DNA from: Streptomyces caeruleatus
GTDB lineage: Bacteria; Actinomycetota; Actinomycetes; Streptomycetales; Streptomycetaceae
NCBI RefSeq assembly: GCF_001514235.1
Contig: NZ_KQ948932.1
Coordinates: 81,187-145,186, forward strand
Direction: 5' to 3'
Length of the DNA stretch: 64,000 nt
The translations under genes and the position numbers were made by a program. The notes beneath the pieces are model-generated. The model was not told the DNA's origin. It made no database searches and saw nothing but the letters and a program-made list of their open reading frames with translations. Positions 16,387 to 24,009 of this stretch are shown here, piece after piece; the first letter of the stretch is position 1, and every line of letters begins with the position of its first letter.

Positions 16387-17219
16387 AGTTCCTTCGTCAG
16401 ACGGTTGATGAAGTCACGCGACTGTTCAGGGTCCAGTGATACCGCTTCTACTTTACGGAAGCGCGTTCGAAAGACATTGAGCTGTGCTTCGGAATCGATG
16501 AAGGCTGAGCCATGGGGTACGTCACGTACCACCGTGTCCAGTTTGGGAACGGTGCCGCCTGCGTACGACATGGTGTCGGCTGCCCGAGAGAAGCCGTCCA
16601 GGTCGAAGGGGATCACGCGCAAGGTGATGTTGTCCGCCTCGGAGAGTTCCAGGAGCTTGGTGAGTTGAGCTCGGGAGGTCGCGCGGTCGCTGACCCTGAT
16701 GCGCAGGGCCGACTCGTGGATCACCAACTTGTACGGTCGGGTGATCTGCTGACGCCTCAATCGGTGGTGTACGCGCAAATCGAGTTCATCGTGTGTGAGT
16801 TCGGGGACTCTTCCGGAGAGGACGGCGCGGGCGTAGCCCTCGGTCTGCAGCAAGCCCGGTACGTAGAGGATCGCTACTTCGTGCAGGAACGTGGCGTGGT
16901 GATCCAGTTCGGCGAGATCCAGGAACGAGGTCGGCAGCAGGCCGCGGTACTCCTCCCACCAGCCGCGCGTTCGGTCCGTGGCCATGCCGACCAACGCGTT
17001 GACGAACTCTTCATCCGTGCACGCGTAGTGGGATGCGAGGCGACGCAAGCGCTGTTCACTCACCCCTGTGGCCCCGGATTCGATCTGGCTGATCTGGACT
17101 CGATTCAGACCAAGGAGCCTTGCTGCCTCGACAGCGTTGAGTCCTGCCGCCTCTCGAAGCCTCCGTAGCTCCACGCCCAGCCGCACCTGACGCGCGGTCG
17201 GTTCGCGCCTCTGGACCAT
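16383..17219 (-). CDS. XRE-family regulator with DUF5753 domain (WhiJ/Scr1-like)
   Basis: 278 residues from ATG, preceded by GGGAGCAACTG. The N-terminal helix-turn-helix covers roughly residues 10-65 (LRRLREAAGLNAVEAARLLG, then LNRVQISQIESGATG). The C-terminal DUF5753 shows YVPGLLQTEGYARAVLS, VHHRLRRQQI, VIPFDLDGFSRA and RDVPHGSAFIDSEAQ. These regulators work with a DUF397 partner and often with a divergent RsbW-like ATPase, exactly the arrangement here. The palindrome GGGTTACATGTAACCC in the divergent promoter is its likely operator, implying autoregulation. Confidence 0.94.
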   Translation of the reverse strand: MVQRREPTARQVRLGVELRRLREAAGLNAVEAARLLGLNRVQISQIESGATGVSEQRLRRLASHYACTDEEFVNALVGMATDRTRGWWEEYRGLLPTSFLDLAELDHHATFLHEVAILYVPGLLQTEGYARAVLSGRVPELTHDELDLRVHHRLRRQQITRPYKLVIHESALRIRVSDRATSRAQLTKLLELSEADNITLRVIPFDLDGFSRAADTMSYAGGTVPKLDTVVRDVPHGSAFIDSEAQLNVFRTRFRKVEAVSLDPEQSRDFINRLTKEL

Positions 17220-17284
17220 CAGTTGCTCCCTGGTTCAACGCGGCTGCCCGTACGGCTCGTTCGGGGTCAGATTACGGGATCGGC

Positions 17285-17312
17285 TTGCCCGGGGTTACAT
17301 GTAACCCATACT
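17285..17312 (+). promoter_or_regulatory. promoter with palindromic operator filling the spacer
   Basis: TTGCCC (17285-17290) and CATACT (17307-17312) are 16 bases apart. The perfect 16-bp palindrome GGGTTACATGTAACCC spans 17292-17307, filling the spacer. A bound dimer would block the promoter facing the ATPase gene and probably the opposite one for the XRE gene. The XRE protein is the obvious candidate ligand. Confidence 0.65.
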
Positions 17313-17422
17313 GTCAGTGACGCAACGTACACGCAGCGGAAGCGCACCGTTCCGTCCTGCCATGACGGCCGCGGCAATGACACCGCACGCCTAACTCCCC
17401 TCCACCCGAACGGAGTTCACTC

Positions 17423-17833
17423 ATGCCCGAAACCGAACCCTGGGAGTACACGCTCTATATCCCGAACGACGTCCGAGCCGTCACCGTCTCCCGCCGCACC
17501 CTCCGGCTCATCCTCACCATGCACGGCCTCATCGACCTCGCCGACACCGCCGAACTCCTCGCCACCGAGCTGGTAGCCAACGCCGTACTCCACACCAAGG
17601 GCCCCGCCGCCCTGCGTGTGCGCTGGTCGGCCGGTGTGCTGCGGATTGGGGCGTGGGACGCGAACCCCGAACCGCCGGAGCCGCCACGGGAGTTGGCCGC
17701 GCTCGGGGAGGCTGAGGAGGGGCGGGGGCTGGCGCTGGTCCGGGCCTGTTCCGATCTGTGGGGGTGGCAGCCGCTGACCAGGAACGGCAACCGGGGTAAG
17801 TACGTGTGGTGCGAGCTGATCTCGGCGGCCTGA
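17423..17833 (+). CDS. RsbW-like ATP-binding protein (AbaA-type member of WhiJ cluster)
   Basis: 136 residues from ATG. It is a single GHKL ATPase domain of the anti-sigma/RsbW class: the N-box is ELVANAVLHT, the G1 region WDANPEPPEPP and G2 EEGRGLALV, with the C-terminal GKYVWCEL. Such stand-alone proteins may act as serine kinases on small partners. It is divergent from the XRE gene across the palindromic operator, and similar triads are dispersed through streptomycete genomes. The target sigma or anti-anti-sigma factor is not evident here. Confidence 0.9.
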   Translation: MPETEPWEYTLYIPNDVRAVTVSRRTLRLILTMHGLIDLADTAELLATELVANAVLHTKGPAALRVRWSAGVLRIGAWDANPEPPEPPRELAALGEAEEGRGLALVRACSDLWGWQPLTRNGNRGKYVWCELISAA

Positions 17834-17913
17834 ACGTTTTCTCGCTGCTCGAAAGAGTGAACGTATCCCGATCATCTGGATCTTCTGTCCATCACGGCAT
17901 CAAGGTTGCGCAC

Positions 17914-18846
17914 ATGGTCACATCAGCTCACGAGGGCATGCACCGCATCTTTCAGGAGCGGCCAGAGATTCTGGCTCCCGTGTTCGGGGTGCTGGGCGTC
18001 CCGTTATCGGCCAAGGCGACGGTGGATGCTGTCACCGCGGACGTGACGGAGACCCGGCCGCTGGAGCGGCGTGTGGACACCGTGCTGCGCGTCGGGCCGT
18101 CTGACGGCGAGGACTTTCTGCTTGCCATCGAAGCGCAGTCGGGCAAGGTCGAAGGCAAGGAGTGGAGTTGGGCGTATTACATCGGCTACCTCCAGGCGAA
18201 GTACAAGCTGCCCGTACTGCTTCTCGTCGTCTGTCAGAACAGGGCGACTGCCAAGTGGGCCGCCGGTCCCTTCGACTGCGGTACGCGCGGTTGGACGGCT
18301 CTGCGGACGTATCCCCTGGTCGCCGGGCCGGACAACCTGCCGGTGATCACCGACGTCAGGACCGTGGCGAAGAATCTCCCGTTGGCCGTGCTCTCCGCCC
18401 TGGCACACGCCCGTAGCCGCCAAGGCAACGCCATACTGGAGGCCATTGGCATCGCCCTCCAGGAACTCCTGGAAACCGATCCTGCCACCGCCAAGTACTT
18501 CTTCGACTTCCTCGAAGTCACCCTGGGCAAGACTCCAGCCGGAGAGAAATGGAAGGCAATCATGTCGACGTTCGTCAGCTACTTCCCCGGCCGGGGGACG
18601 GTTCGTGAGACGGCCTACCTGGAAGGCAAGGCTGAGGGCAAGGCTGAGGGCAAGGCTGAGGCGATCCTGTCCGTGCTTGAGGCGCGTGGCGTCCCCGTAC
18701 CGGACAGCGTGCGGGAGCGCATCTCCTCGTGCACTGATCTCGATGCCCTCACGCTCTGGTTCGACCGCTCTCTGACAGCTGCCGCCGTCGAGGACCTGTT
18801 CGCCGAGGACAAGGGCCTTCCACGGGCCGAACCCGGAAAGGCCTGA
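17914..18846 (+). CDS. putative PD-(D/E)XK nuclease-like protein with a TTA codon
   Basis: 310 residues from the ATG at 17914 (an earlier in-frame GTG at 17806 would overlap the ATPase gene). The probable catalytic core is RRVDTVLRVGPSDGEDFLLA followed by IEAQSGK and AYYIGYLQAKYKLPVLLLVV, which resembles Rpn/transposase-associated PD-(D/E)XK proteins. Three GKAE repeats lie near the C-terminus. Codon 18004-18006 is TTA (in VPLSAK), so translation should depend on the bldA leucyl-tRNA. Proteins of this kind are multicopy in streptomycetes, and their role is unknown. Confidence 0.7.
   Translation: MVTSAHEGMHRIFQERPEILAPVFGVLGVPLSAKATVDAVTADVTETRPLERRVDTVLRVGPSDGEDFLLAIEAQSGKVEGKEWSWAYYIGYLQAKYKLPVLLLVVCQNRATAKWAAGPFDCGTRGWTALRTYPLVAGPDNLPVITDVRTVAKNLPLAVLSALAHARSRQGNAILEAIGIALQELLETDPATAKYFFDFLEVTLGKTPAGEKWKAIMSTFVSYFPGRGTVRETAYLEGKAEGKAEGKAEAILSVLEARGVPVPDSVRERISSCTDLDALTLWFDRSLTAAAVEDLFAEDKGLPRAEPGKA
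18625..18660 (+). repeat. three tandem 12-bp coding repeats
   Basis: GGCAAGGCTGAG is repeated three times without change, encoding (GKAE)3 in a predicted helix. The length is a multiple of three, so copy number could vary between strains without a frameshift. Confidence 0.85.
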
Positions 18847-18895
18847 GCCCTGGGACAGGTGCCCAGGCCCCCCAGGCCCCCGCCTCCCCGTCCCC

Positions 18896-20332
18896 TCACC
18901 CCCGCACATCCCGCCAAGCCCCCCCAATCCCCTCCGCCACATCATGCGCCCCCACCGGCGCCCCGTCCGCCGTGAACCTCGCCGAGAGGCCGTGGAGATA
19001 CGCCGCCACGCTTGCCGCGTCCAGCGTCGTCAGGCCCGCTGCCAGCAGCGATCCCGCCAGACCCGAAAGCACGTCACCGCTGCCGGCCGTGGCCAGCCAG
19101 CCGGTTCCCGTCGGGTTGACCCGGACCGCGCCCCCACCCCCCGCGTCCGCCACCAGCGTCGTCGACCCCTTCAGCAGCACCGTCGCCGCATACCGCGCCG
19201 CCAACTCCCGTACCGAAGCCAGCCGAGCCGCCTCGACCTCCTCCCGCGCGACCCCGAGCAGGGCCGCCGCCTCCCCGGCGTGCGGGGTCATCAGGGTCGG
19301 TGCCGTACGGTCCCGTACGGCCGCCGGGTCCGCCAGTCGTAGCCCGTCCGCGTCCAGCAGTACCGGTACGTCCGTCGCCAGCACCTCCGCGACCGTCGCC
19401 GCGTCGTCCCCGGCGCCCGGGCCGACCACCCAGGCCTGCACGCGCCCCGCCTTCCTCGGGCCCCCGTCCGACACCAGCGTCTCGGGGAACCGGGCGATCA
19501 CCGCGTCCCCGGCCGGACCGACGTACCGTACGGCGCCGGCCCCGCCCCGCAGTGCCCCCGCGACCGCCAGCACCGCCGCGCCCGGGTAGCGGGCCGAGCC
19601 CGCGGCGATACCGACGACGCCTCGCCGGTACTTGTCCGTCTCCGCGGCCGGCAGGGGCAACAGCCGGGCCACGTCCGCGTGTTGCAGTGCCTCCAGCTCC
19701 ACCGCGTCGTTCGGGAGCGCCAGGCCGATGTCCACCAGGCGCACCACACCGGCGTACTCCCGCGCCGGATCGATCAGCAGGCCGGGCTTGTGGGTGCCGA
19801 AGGTGACGGTGAGGTCGGCCCGCAGTGCCGTGCCGCGTACCTCGCCCGTCTCGACGTCCACGCCGCTGGGCAGGTCGACGGCGACCACGGCAGCGCCGGA
19901 CCGCTCGGCCGCCGCGGCCAGCGGGGCCGCTTCCGGGCGCAGCCCGCCCTTGCCGCCGATCCCGACGATGCCGTCGACGACCAGATCCGCGCGCTCGATC
20001 AACGCCTCGGCCCCGGTGACCCCCACCGCCCGGCCGCCCGCCCGGCGCAGCGCCGCGAGGCCTGAGGCGTGCGCCCGTTCGGGCGTCAGCAGGATCGCCG
20101 TGACTCCCGCGCCGCGCCTGGCCAGTCGGGCCCCGGCGTAGAGGGCGTCGCCGCCGTTGTCGCCGCTGCCGACCAGCAGGGCGATCCGGCGGCCGTACAC
20201 CCGGCCCAGCAGATCCGCGCAGGCCGCGGCGAGTCCGGCCGCCGCCCGCTGCATCAGCGTCCCGTCCGGAAGCCGCGCCATCAGCTCCCGTTCGGCCGCC
20301 CTTACCGTCTCCACGCTGTACGCAGTCCGCAT
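18896..20332 (-). CDS. nnr: bifunctional NAD(P)HX epimerase/dehydratase
   Basis: This protein repairs hydrated NADH and NADPH: the N-terminal YjeF-type epimerase interconverts R and S forms and the C-terminal ADP-dependent dehydratase regenerates the cofactor. 478 residues from ATG 20332 (MRTAYSVETVRAAER); a further upstream ATG gives an unlikely extension. The epimerase half shows GSGDNGGDALYAGARLA and VDLPSGVDVETGEV. The dehydratase half shows GPGAGDD, TPHAGEAAALLG and GTGWLATAGSGDVLSGLAGS. It is convergent with the nuclease-like gene and divergent from the beta-helix gene. Confidence 0.95.
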   Translation of the reverse strand: MRTAYSVETVRAAERELMARLPDGTLMQRAAAGLAAACADLLGRVYGRRIALLVGSGDNGGDALYAGARLARRGAGVTAILLTPERAHASGLAALRRAGGRAVGVTGAEALIERADLVVDGIVGIGGKGGLRPEAAPLAAAAERSGAAVVAVDLPSGVDVETGEVRGTALRADLTVTFGTHKPGLLIDPAREYAGVVRLVDIGLALPNDAVELEALQHADVARLLPLPAAETDKYRRGVVGIAAGSARYPGAAVLAVAGALRGGAGAVRYVGPAGDAVIARFPETLVSDGGPRKAGRVQAWVVGPGAGDDAATVAEVLATDVPVLLDADGLRLADPAAVRDRTAPTLMTPHAGEAAALLGVAREEVEAARLASVRELAARYAATVLLKGSTTLVADAGGGGAVRVNPTGTGWLATAGSGDVLSGLAGSLLAAGLTTLDAASVAAYLHGLSARFTADGAPVGAHDVAEGIGGAWRDVRG

Positions 20333-20419
20333 GCGTTCGAGTCTCCCGCACCGGCCCGAACACGTCGCATCCATTGACGCTTTGCCGTGCCTTTGCCAAA
20401 CTCGCCGGCCCCCACATGG

Positions 20420-20431
20420 TGAATCGATTCA
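20420..20431. promoter_or_regulatory. LacI-like palindrome upstream of the beta-helix gene
   Basis: TGAATCGATTCA is a perfect 12-bp palindrome centred on CG, the style of LacI-family operators. It lies 58 bases before the start at 20489 in the region shared with nnr. No regulator gene is adjacent. Confidence 0.45.
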
Positions 20432-20488
20432 GTCGATCCGTTCGATGCGAGCGGACCTCGACGCGATCGGTTTGATGAGAGGACCCCC

Positions 20489-21181
20489 ATGGGACGCAGA
20501 GCCTCCCTCCTCGCCGCTGTCGGCGCCACCGCTCTCCTCACCGTCGTAGGCACCCTGACCGGTCCCGCGCCGCAGGCCGCGGCCGCCGCCTGCGGTGAAG
20601 GCTCCTACCAGGCCGAGGCCGTACTGAACGGCAGCACCTGGACCGCCCGGCGCGGCGGCAGCACCGTCTACACCGGTGGTGACATGCGGGCCGCCGTCCA
20701 GGCCGCCGTGAACAGCCTGACCTCCGGGCGTACCGCCAAGGAGCGGGTGGTGGTGCGGGGTTCGGGATCGATGTCCGCCGGGTCGCGGATCTCCCTGCCC
20801 AGCTACACCGCGCTCGACGTCTGCGGCACCATCGACGTCACCGGGAGCGGGTCCGGCGACCAGGCGCCCGTCTACTCGCGCGGCACGTTCTGCGTGTCCG
20901 AGAGCGGCGGGGCCGTCATCGACCGGGTGACCCTCACCAACACCGGGAACAACTCGGTGCTGATCGAGAACTGCTACAACGTCAACCTCGCCGCCCAGAG
21001 CGGCAGCATCACCGGCGGCGGCGAGCTGCGGCTGGCGGCGCGGTCGGAGTTCCCGAACAACCGGGACATCACCGTCCAGAACCTGACCGTGACCAACTCG
21101 GCGATCAGGGAGAGCCCCTGCGGTGAGAACACGACCTTCCGGAACATCACGCGGGTGAACAGCAGCCAGTCCATCTGCTGA
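20489..21181 (+). CDS. secreted parallel beta-helix protein, apparently shortened
   Basis: 230 residues from ATG with GAGAGGA upstream. A signal peptide ends near APQAAAAAC. The body looks like right-handed beta-helix coils (VVVRGSGSMSAGSRISLPSY, LDVCGTIDVTGSGSGDQAP, VIDRVTLTNTGNNSVLIENC) and four C-terminal cysteines could form caps. From memory, streptomycete relatives of pectate-lyase/polygalacturonase type have about 130-150 more residues between APVYSRG and TFCVSES, so an in-frame internal deletion is suspected here. Substrate unknown. The operator-like palindrome suggests carbohydrate control. Confidence 0.65.
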   Translation: MGRRASLLAAVGATALLTVVGTLTGPAPQAAAAACGEGSYQAEAVLNGSTWTARRGGSTVYTGGDMRAAVQAAVNSLTSGRTAKERVVVRGSGSMSAGSRISLPSYTALDVCGTIDVTGSGSGDQAPVYSRGTFCVSESGGAVIDRVTLTNTGNNSVLIENCYNVNLAAQSGSITGGGELRLAARSEFPNNRDITVQNLTVTNSAIRESPCGENTTFRNITRVNSSQSIC

Positions 21182-21188
21182 CGCCGGC

Positions 21189-21210
21189 GGGGCGCGGGGC
21201 GCGGGGCGGG
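21189..21210 (+). other. G-quadruplex-prone tract between convergent genes
   Basis: Four G-runs (21189-21192, 21196-21199, 21203-21206, 21208-21210) separated by 1-3 bases occur between the convergent beta-helix and acpS genes. No hairpin terminator is seen here, so the tract may help separate the two transcripts. Confidence 0.4.
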
Positions 21211-21226
21211 TGGAGGGTGGCGGGGA

Positions 21227-21598
21227 TCAGCCCTCCGCCACCACCACCGCCGACGCCACCCCGGCGTCATGGCTCAGCGACACGTGCCAGGACCGGACGC
21301 CCAGTTCGGCCGCCTTCGCCGCCACCGTCCCCGTCACCCGCAGCCGGGGCCGGCCGCTGTCCTCGACGAAGACCTCGGCGTCCGTCCAGAGCAGGCCCGC
21401 GGGCGCGCCCAGCGCCTTCGCGAGGGCCTCCTTCGCGGCGAAACGGGCGGCCAGCGAGGCACTGCCCCGGCGTTCGCCCGTGGGCAGCAGCAACTCACTT
21501 TGCAGGAACAGGCGTTCGGCCAGCCCGGGGGTGCGCTTCAGCGCCGCCTCGAACCTGTCGATCTCCGCCACGTCGATACCGACCCCGATGATGCTCAT
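21227..21598 (-). CDS. acpS: holo-[acyl-carrier-protein] synthase
   Basis: AcpS transfers 4'-phosphopantetheine from CoA to apo-ACP of fatty acid and polyketide synthases. 123 residues from ATG 21598; upstream in-frame sequence is not family-like. IGVGIDVAEIDRFEAAL contains the Mg-binding Asp, LAARFAAKEALAKALG the second metal ligand (Glu), and WHVSLSHDAGVASAVVV the C-terminal strand. Its cosubstrate CoA depends on coaA at 10.6 kb. Placement near nnr and alr is typical of actinobacteria. Confidence 0.95.
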   Translation of the reverse strand: MSIIGVGIDVAEIDRFEAALKRTPGLAERLFLQSELLLPTGERRGSASLAARFAAKEALAKALGAPAGLLWTDAEVFVEDSGRPRLRVTGTVAAKAAELGVRSWHVSLSHDAGVASAVVVAEG

Positions 21599-21696
21599 GC
21601 CTAGCACCCTATGGCGCGCTCGAAAACGCTCCCTAAAGAGTGACCCCGCCGCGCGGCGCCTCCCGCACCGCGGGTTCCGCACGCTTCCCTGTCCGC

Positions 21697-22587
21697 ATGA
21701 TCAGCGGACGTATCGCAAGCCGGAGCATCGCCTTGCTGCTCGCCGGCGCCGCCGTGCTGCCCGTCGGCAGTGCCTCGGCCGACGACCCCGAACCCCCGGC
21801 TTCCGGACCGCAGGCCGAACTCGTGCCCGGCGTCCCCCTCAGCACGCTCCCGCTCTGGGCGACCGACACGCCCGACCAGGCCCTGCCGCCGAAGGTGTAC
21901 GAGCCCACCGCCGAGGAGGACGCCGTAGAGCCGCCGAAGGCGAAGAAGGGGACGGACGAACTCGTGGAGTACGTCGACCCCTGGGACGTCCTCGACGAGC
22001 CCAAGTGCAGCGAGCAGACGGGTCCCCGTCAGCGGGAGGTCGAGGCGTGGCTGAAGCGGGAGGCGGACGGGAAGCAGTCGCCCGACGACTGCCGGGCCAT
22101 CCGCACCTTCCAGACCAAGCACAAGATCAAGCCCGCCATCGGCTTCGCCGGGCCCGTGACCTGGGCCACCATGCAGCTCGACGCCGCCCGCAAGGACCCC
22201 AACGCGGCCGGGAAGTGCCCGGTGCGGGCGTACCGGGTCGCCTGCGTCGACCTCGACCGGCAGCTGGCCTGGGTGCAGCAGGGCAAGAAGGTCGTGTACG
22301 GGCCCGTGCACATCCGCAGCGGCCGCAAGGGATACGGCACCCGGGTCGGCTGGCACCGCGTCTACTGGCGGCACAAGAACCATGTGTCGTCGCTCTACCA
22401 CAGCCCCATGCCCTACTCCCAGTTCTTCAGCGGCGGCCAGGCCTTCCACGGTGTCTACGCCACCCTCTTCACCCCCGTCGGCTCCATGGGCTGCGTCAAC
22501 ATGCGCCTGGAGGACGCGCGGAAACTGTGGGGCCTGCTGAAGCAGAACGACCGGGTGTACGTGTGGGGGCACCGCTCGGAGCCGTAG
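21697..22587 (+). CDS. L,D-transpeptidase with peptidoglycan-binding domain
   Basis: 296 residues. A signal peptide (GRIASRSIALLLAGAAVLPV) is followed by an acidic Pro-rich linker, a small peptidoglycan-binding domain (REVEAWLKREADGKQSPDDC) and a YkuD catalytic domain. The active site is HGVYATLFTPVGSMGCVNMR with the nucleophilic Cys, and the upstream VGWHRVYW and AFHGVY provide histidines. Such enzymes make 3-3 cross-links in peptidoglycan outside the membrane. Start ATG 21697 was chosen because the signal peptide begins there. The next gene, alr, supplies D-alanine to the same wall. Confidence 0.9.
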   Translation: MISGRIASRSIALLLAGAAVLPVGSASADDPEPPASGPQAELVPGVPLSTLPLWATDTPDQALPPKVYEPTAEEDAVEPPKAKKGTDELVEYVDPWDVLDEPKCSEQTGPRQREVEAWLKREADGKQSPDDCRAIRTFQTKHKIKPAIGFAGPVTWATMQLDAARKDPNAAGKCPVRAYRVACVDLDRQLAWVQQGKKVVYGPVHIRSGRKGYGTRVGWHRVYWRHKNHVSSLYHSPMPYSQFFSGGQAFHGVYATLFTPVGSMGCVNMRLEDARKLWGLLKQNDRVYVWGHRSEP

Positions 22588-22656
22588 ACCCGGCAGCCAC
22601 GGGCCGGGTCCAGGCTCGGCGGCGTTGTCGGTGCCCTCTGAGACACTGGGGGCGCC

Positions 22657-23823
22657 ATGACAGAAACAGCAGCCTTGCGGACCGCGCCCCTGCGGGCCCG
22701 CGCCGAGATCGATCTGGCCGCCCTGCGGGCCAATGTGCGGACCCTGCGCGCCCATGCGCCGGGCGCGGCCCTGATGGCCGTCGTGAAGTCGGACGCGTAC
22801 GGCCACGGGGCGCTCCCGTGTGCCCGCGCCGCGATCGAGGGCGGGGCCCGGTGGCTGGGTACGGCCACGCCCGAGGAGGCCCTCGTGCTGCGGGCCGCCG
22901 GGCTGGACGGCGTCCGCATCATGTGCTGGCTGTGGACGCCGGGCGGGCCCTGGCGGGAGGCCATCGAGGCCGACCTGGACGTCTCCGTCAGCGGGATGTG
23001 GGCCCTGCGCGAGGTCACCGAGGCCGCCCGGCAGGCCGGCGCCCCCGCGCGCGTACAGCTCAAGGCCGACACCGGTCTCGGGCGCAACGGCTGCCAGCCG
23101 GGTGACGACTGGGCCGAGCTGGTCCGCGAGACCCTGCGCGCCGAGGCCGACGGGCTGCTCCGGATCACCGGGCTCTGGTCGCACTTCGCCTGCGCCGACG
23201 AGCCCGGACATCCGTCCATCGCCGCCCAGCTCTCCCGCTTCCGCGAGATGGTGGCGTACGCCGAGGCGCAGGGCGCGCGGCCCGAGGTGCGGCACATCGC
23301 CAACTCGCCCGCCACCCTCACCGTCCCGGACAGCCACTTCGACCTGGTGCGCACCGGCATCGCGACCTACGGCATCTCGCCCAGCCCCGAGCTCGGCAGC
23401 TCCGCCGACTTCGGACTGCGGCCCGTGATGACCCTCTCGGCGTCCCTCGCACTGGTGAAACACGTCCCGGGCGGCCACGGCGTCAGCTACGGCCATCGAT
23501 ACGTCACCCCGGGCGAGACCACCCTCGGCCTGATCCCCCTCGGCTACGCCGACGGCATCCCGCGGCACGCCTCCGGCGCCGGCCCCGTCCTGGTCGGCGG
23601 CAAGTGGCGGACGGTAGCGGGGCGGATCGCGATGGACCAGTTCGTGGTCGACCTGGGCGGGGACGAGCCCGAGGCCGGGGCGGAAGCCGTGCTGTTCGGG
23701 ACCGGCGAACACGGCGAGCCCACCGCCGAGGACTGGGCGCAGGCCGCCGGGACCATCGCGTACGAAATCGTCACCCGGATCGGAACGCGCGTTCCACGCG
23801 TCTATAGGAATGCGTCCCTGTGA
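22657..23823 (+). CDS. alr: alanine racemase
   Basis: Alr is a PLP enzyme producing D-alanine for peptidoglycan. 388 residues from ATG. The PLP lysine lies in MAVVKSDAYGHGALP, and the second catalytic base region is GVSYGHRYVTPGET with the Tyr. LIPLGYADGIPRHASG and AGRIAMDQFVVDLG complete the barrel and C-terminal domain. It is followed by a hydrolase gene and the t6A genes, the standard streptomycete order. Confidence 0.97.
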   Translation: MTETAALRTAPLRARAEIDLAALRANVRTLRAHAPGAALMAVVKSDAYGHGALPCARAAIEGGARWLGTATPEEALVLRAAGLDGVRIMCWLWTPGGPWREAIEADLDVSVSGMWALREVTEAARQAGAPARVQLKADTGLGRNGCQPGDDWAELVRETLRAEADGLLRITGLWSHFACADEPGHPSIAAQLSRFREMVAYAEAQGARPEVRHIANSPATLTVPDSHFDLVRTGIATYGISPSPELGSSADFGLRPVMTLSASLALVKHVPGGHGVSYGHRYVTPGETTLGLIPLGYADGIPRHASGAGPVLVGGKWRTVAGRIAMDQFVVDLGGDEPEAGAEAVLFGTGEHGEPTAEDWAQAAGTIAYEIVTRIGTRVPRVYRNASL

Positions 23824-23855
23824 CGCGGCCTGCCGACAGGCCCAGGATGCGGCCG

Positions 23856-23869
23856 ATGGACGCGTCCAT
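23856..23869. promoter_or_regulatory. 14-bp perfect palindrome downstream of alr
   Basis: ATGGACGCGTCCAT reads the same on both strands. It lies in the 186-base gap between alr and the hydrolase gene, about 140 bases before the latter's start. GTGACGCG follows it at 23871 and also occurs at the alr stop. It could be an operator for the hydrolase operon; no partner regulator is visible. Confidence 0.4.
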
Positions 23870-24009
23870 GTGACGCGTTCGTGGGCATGCGGCTATGTGA
23901 ATGAGGAACGAGACGGGTAACCCGTAGCGGAACATCGCAACCGAACACCGGCACCATCCACCACCCACGTCACACCAGCACCACCCGACCCAGCGAAGAG
24001 GAGCGGTAC

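Noticed and set aside
21601..23712. 703-codon minus-strand frame opposite the L,D-transpeptidase and alr
   Set aside because: It covers two well-supported genes on the other strand and shows no protein features.
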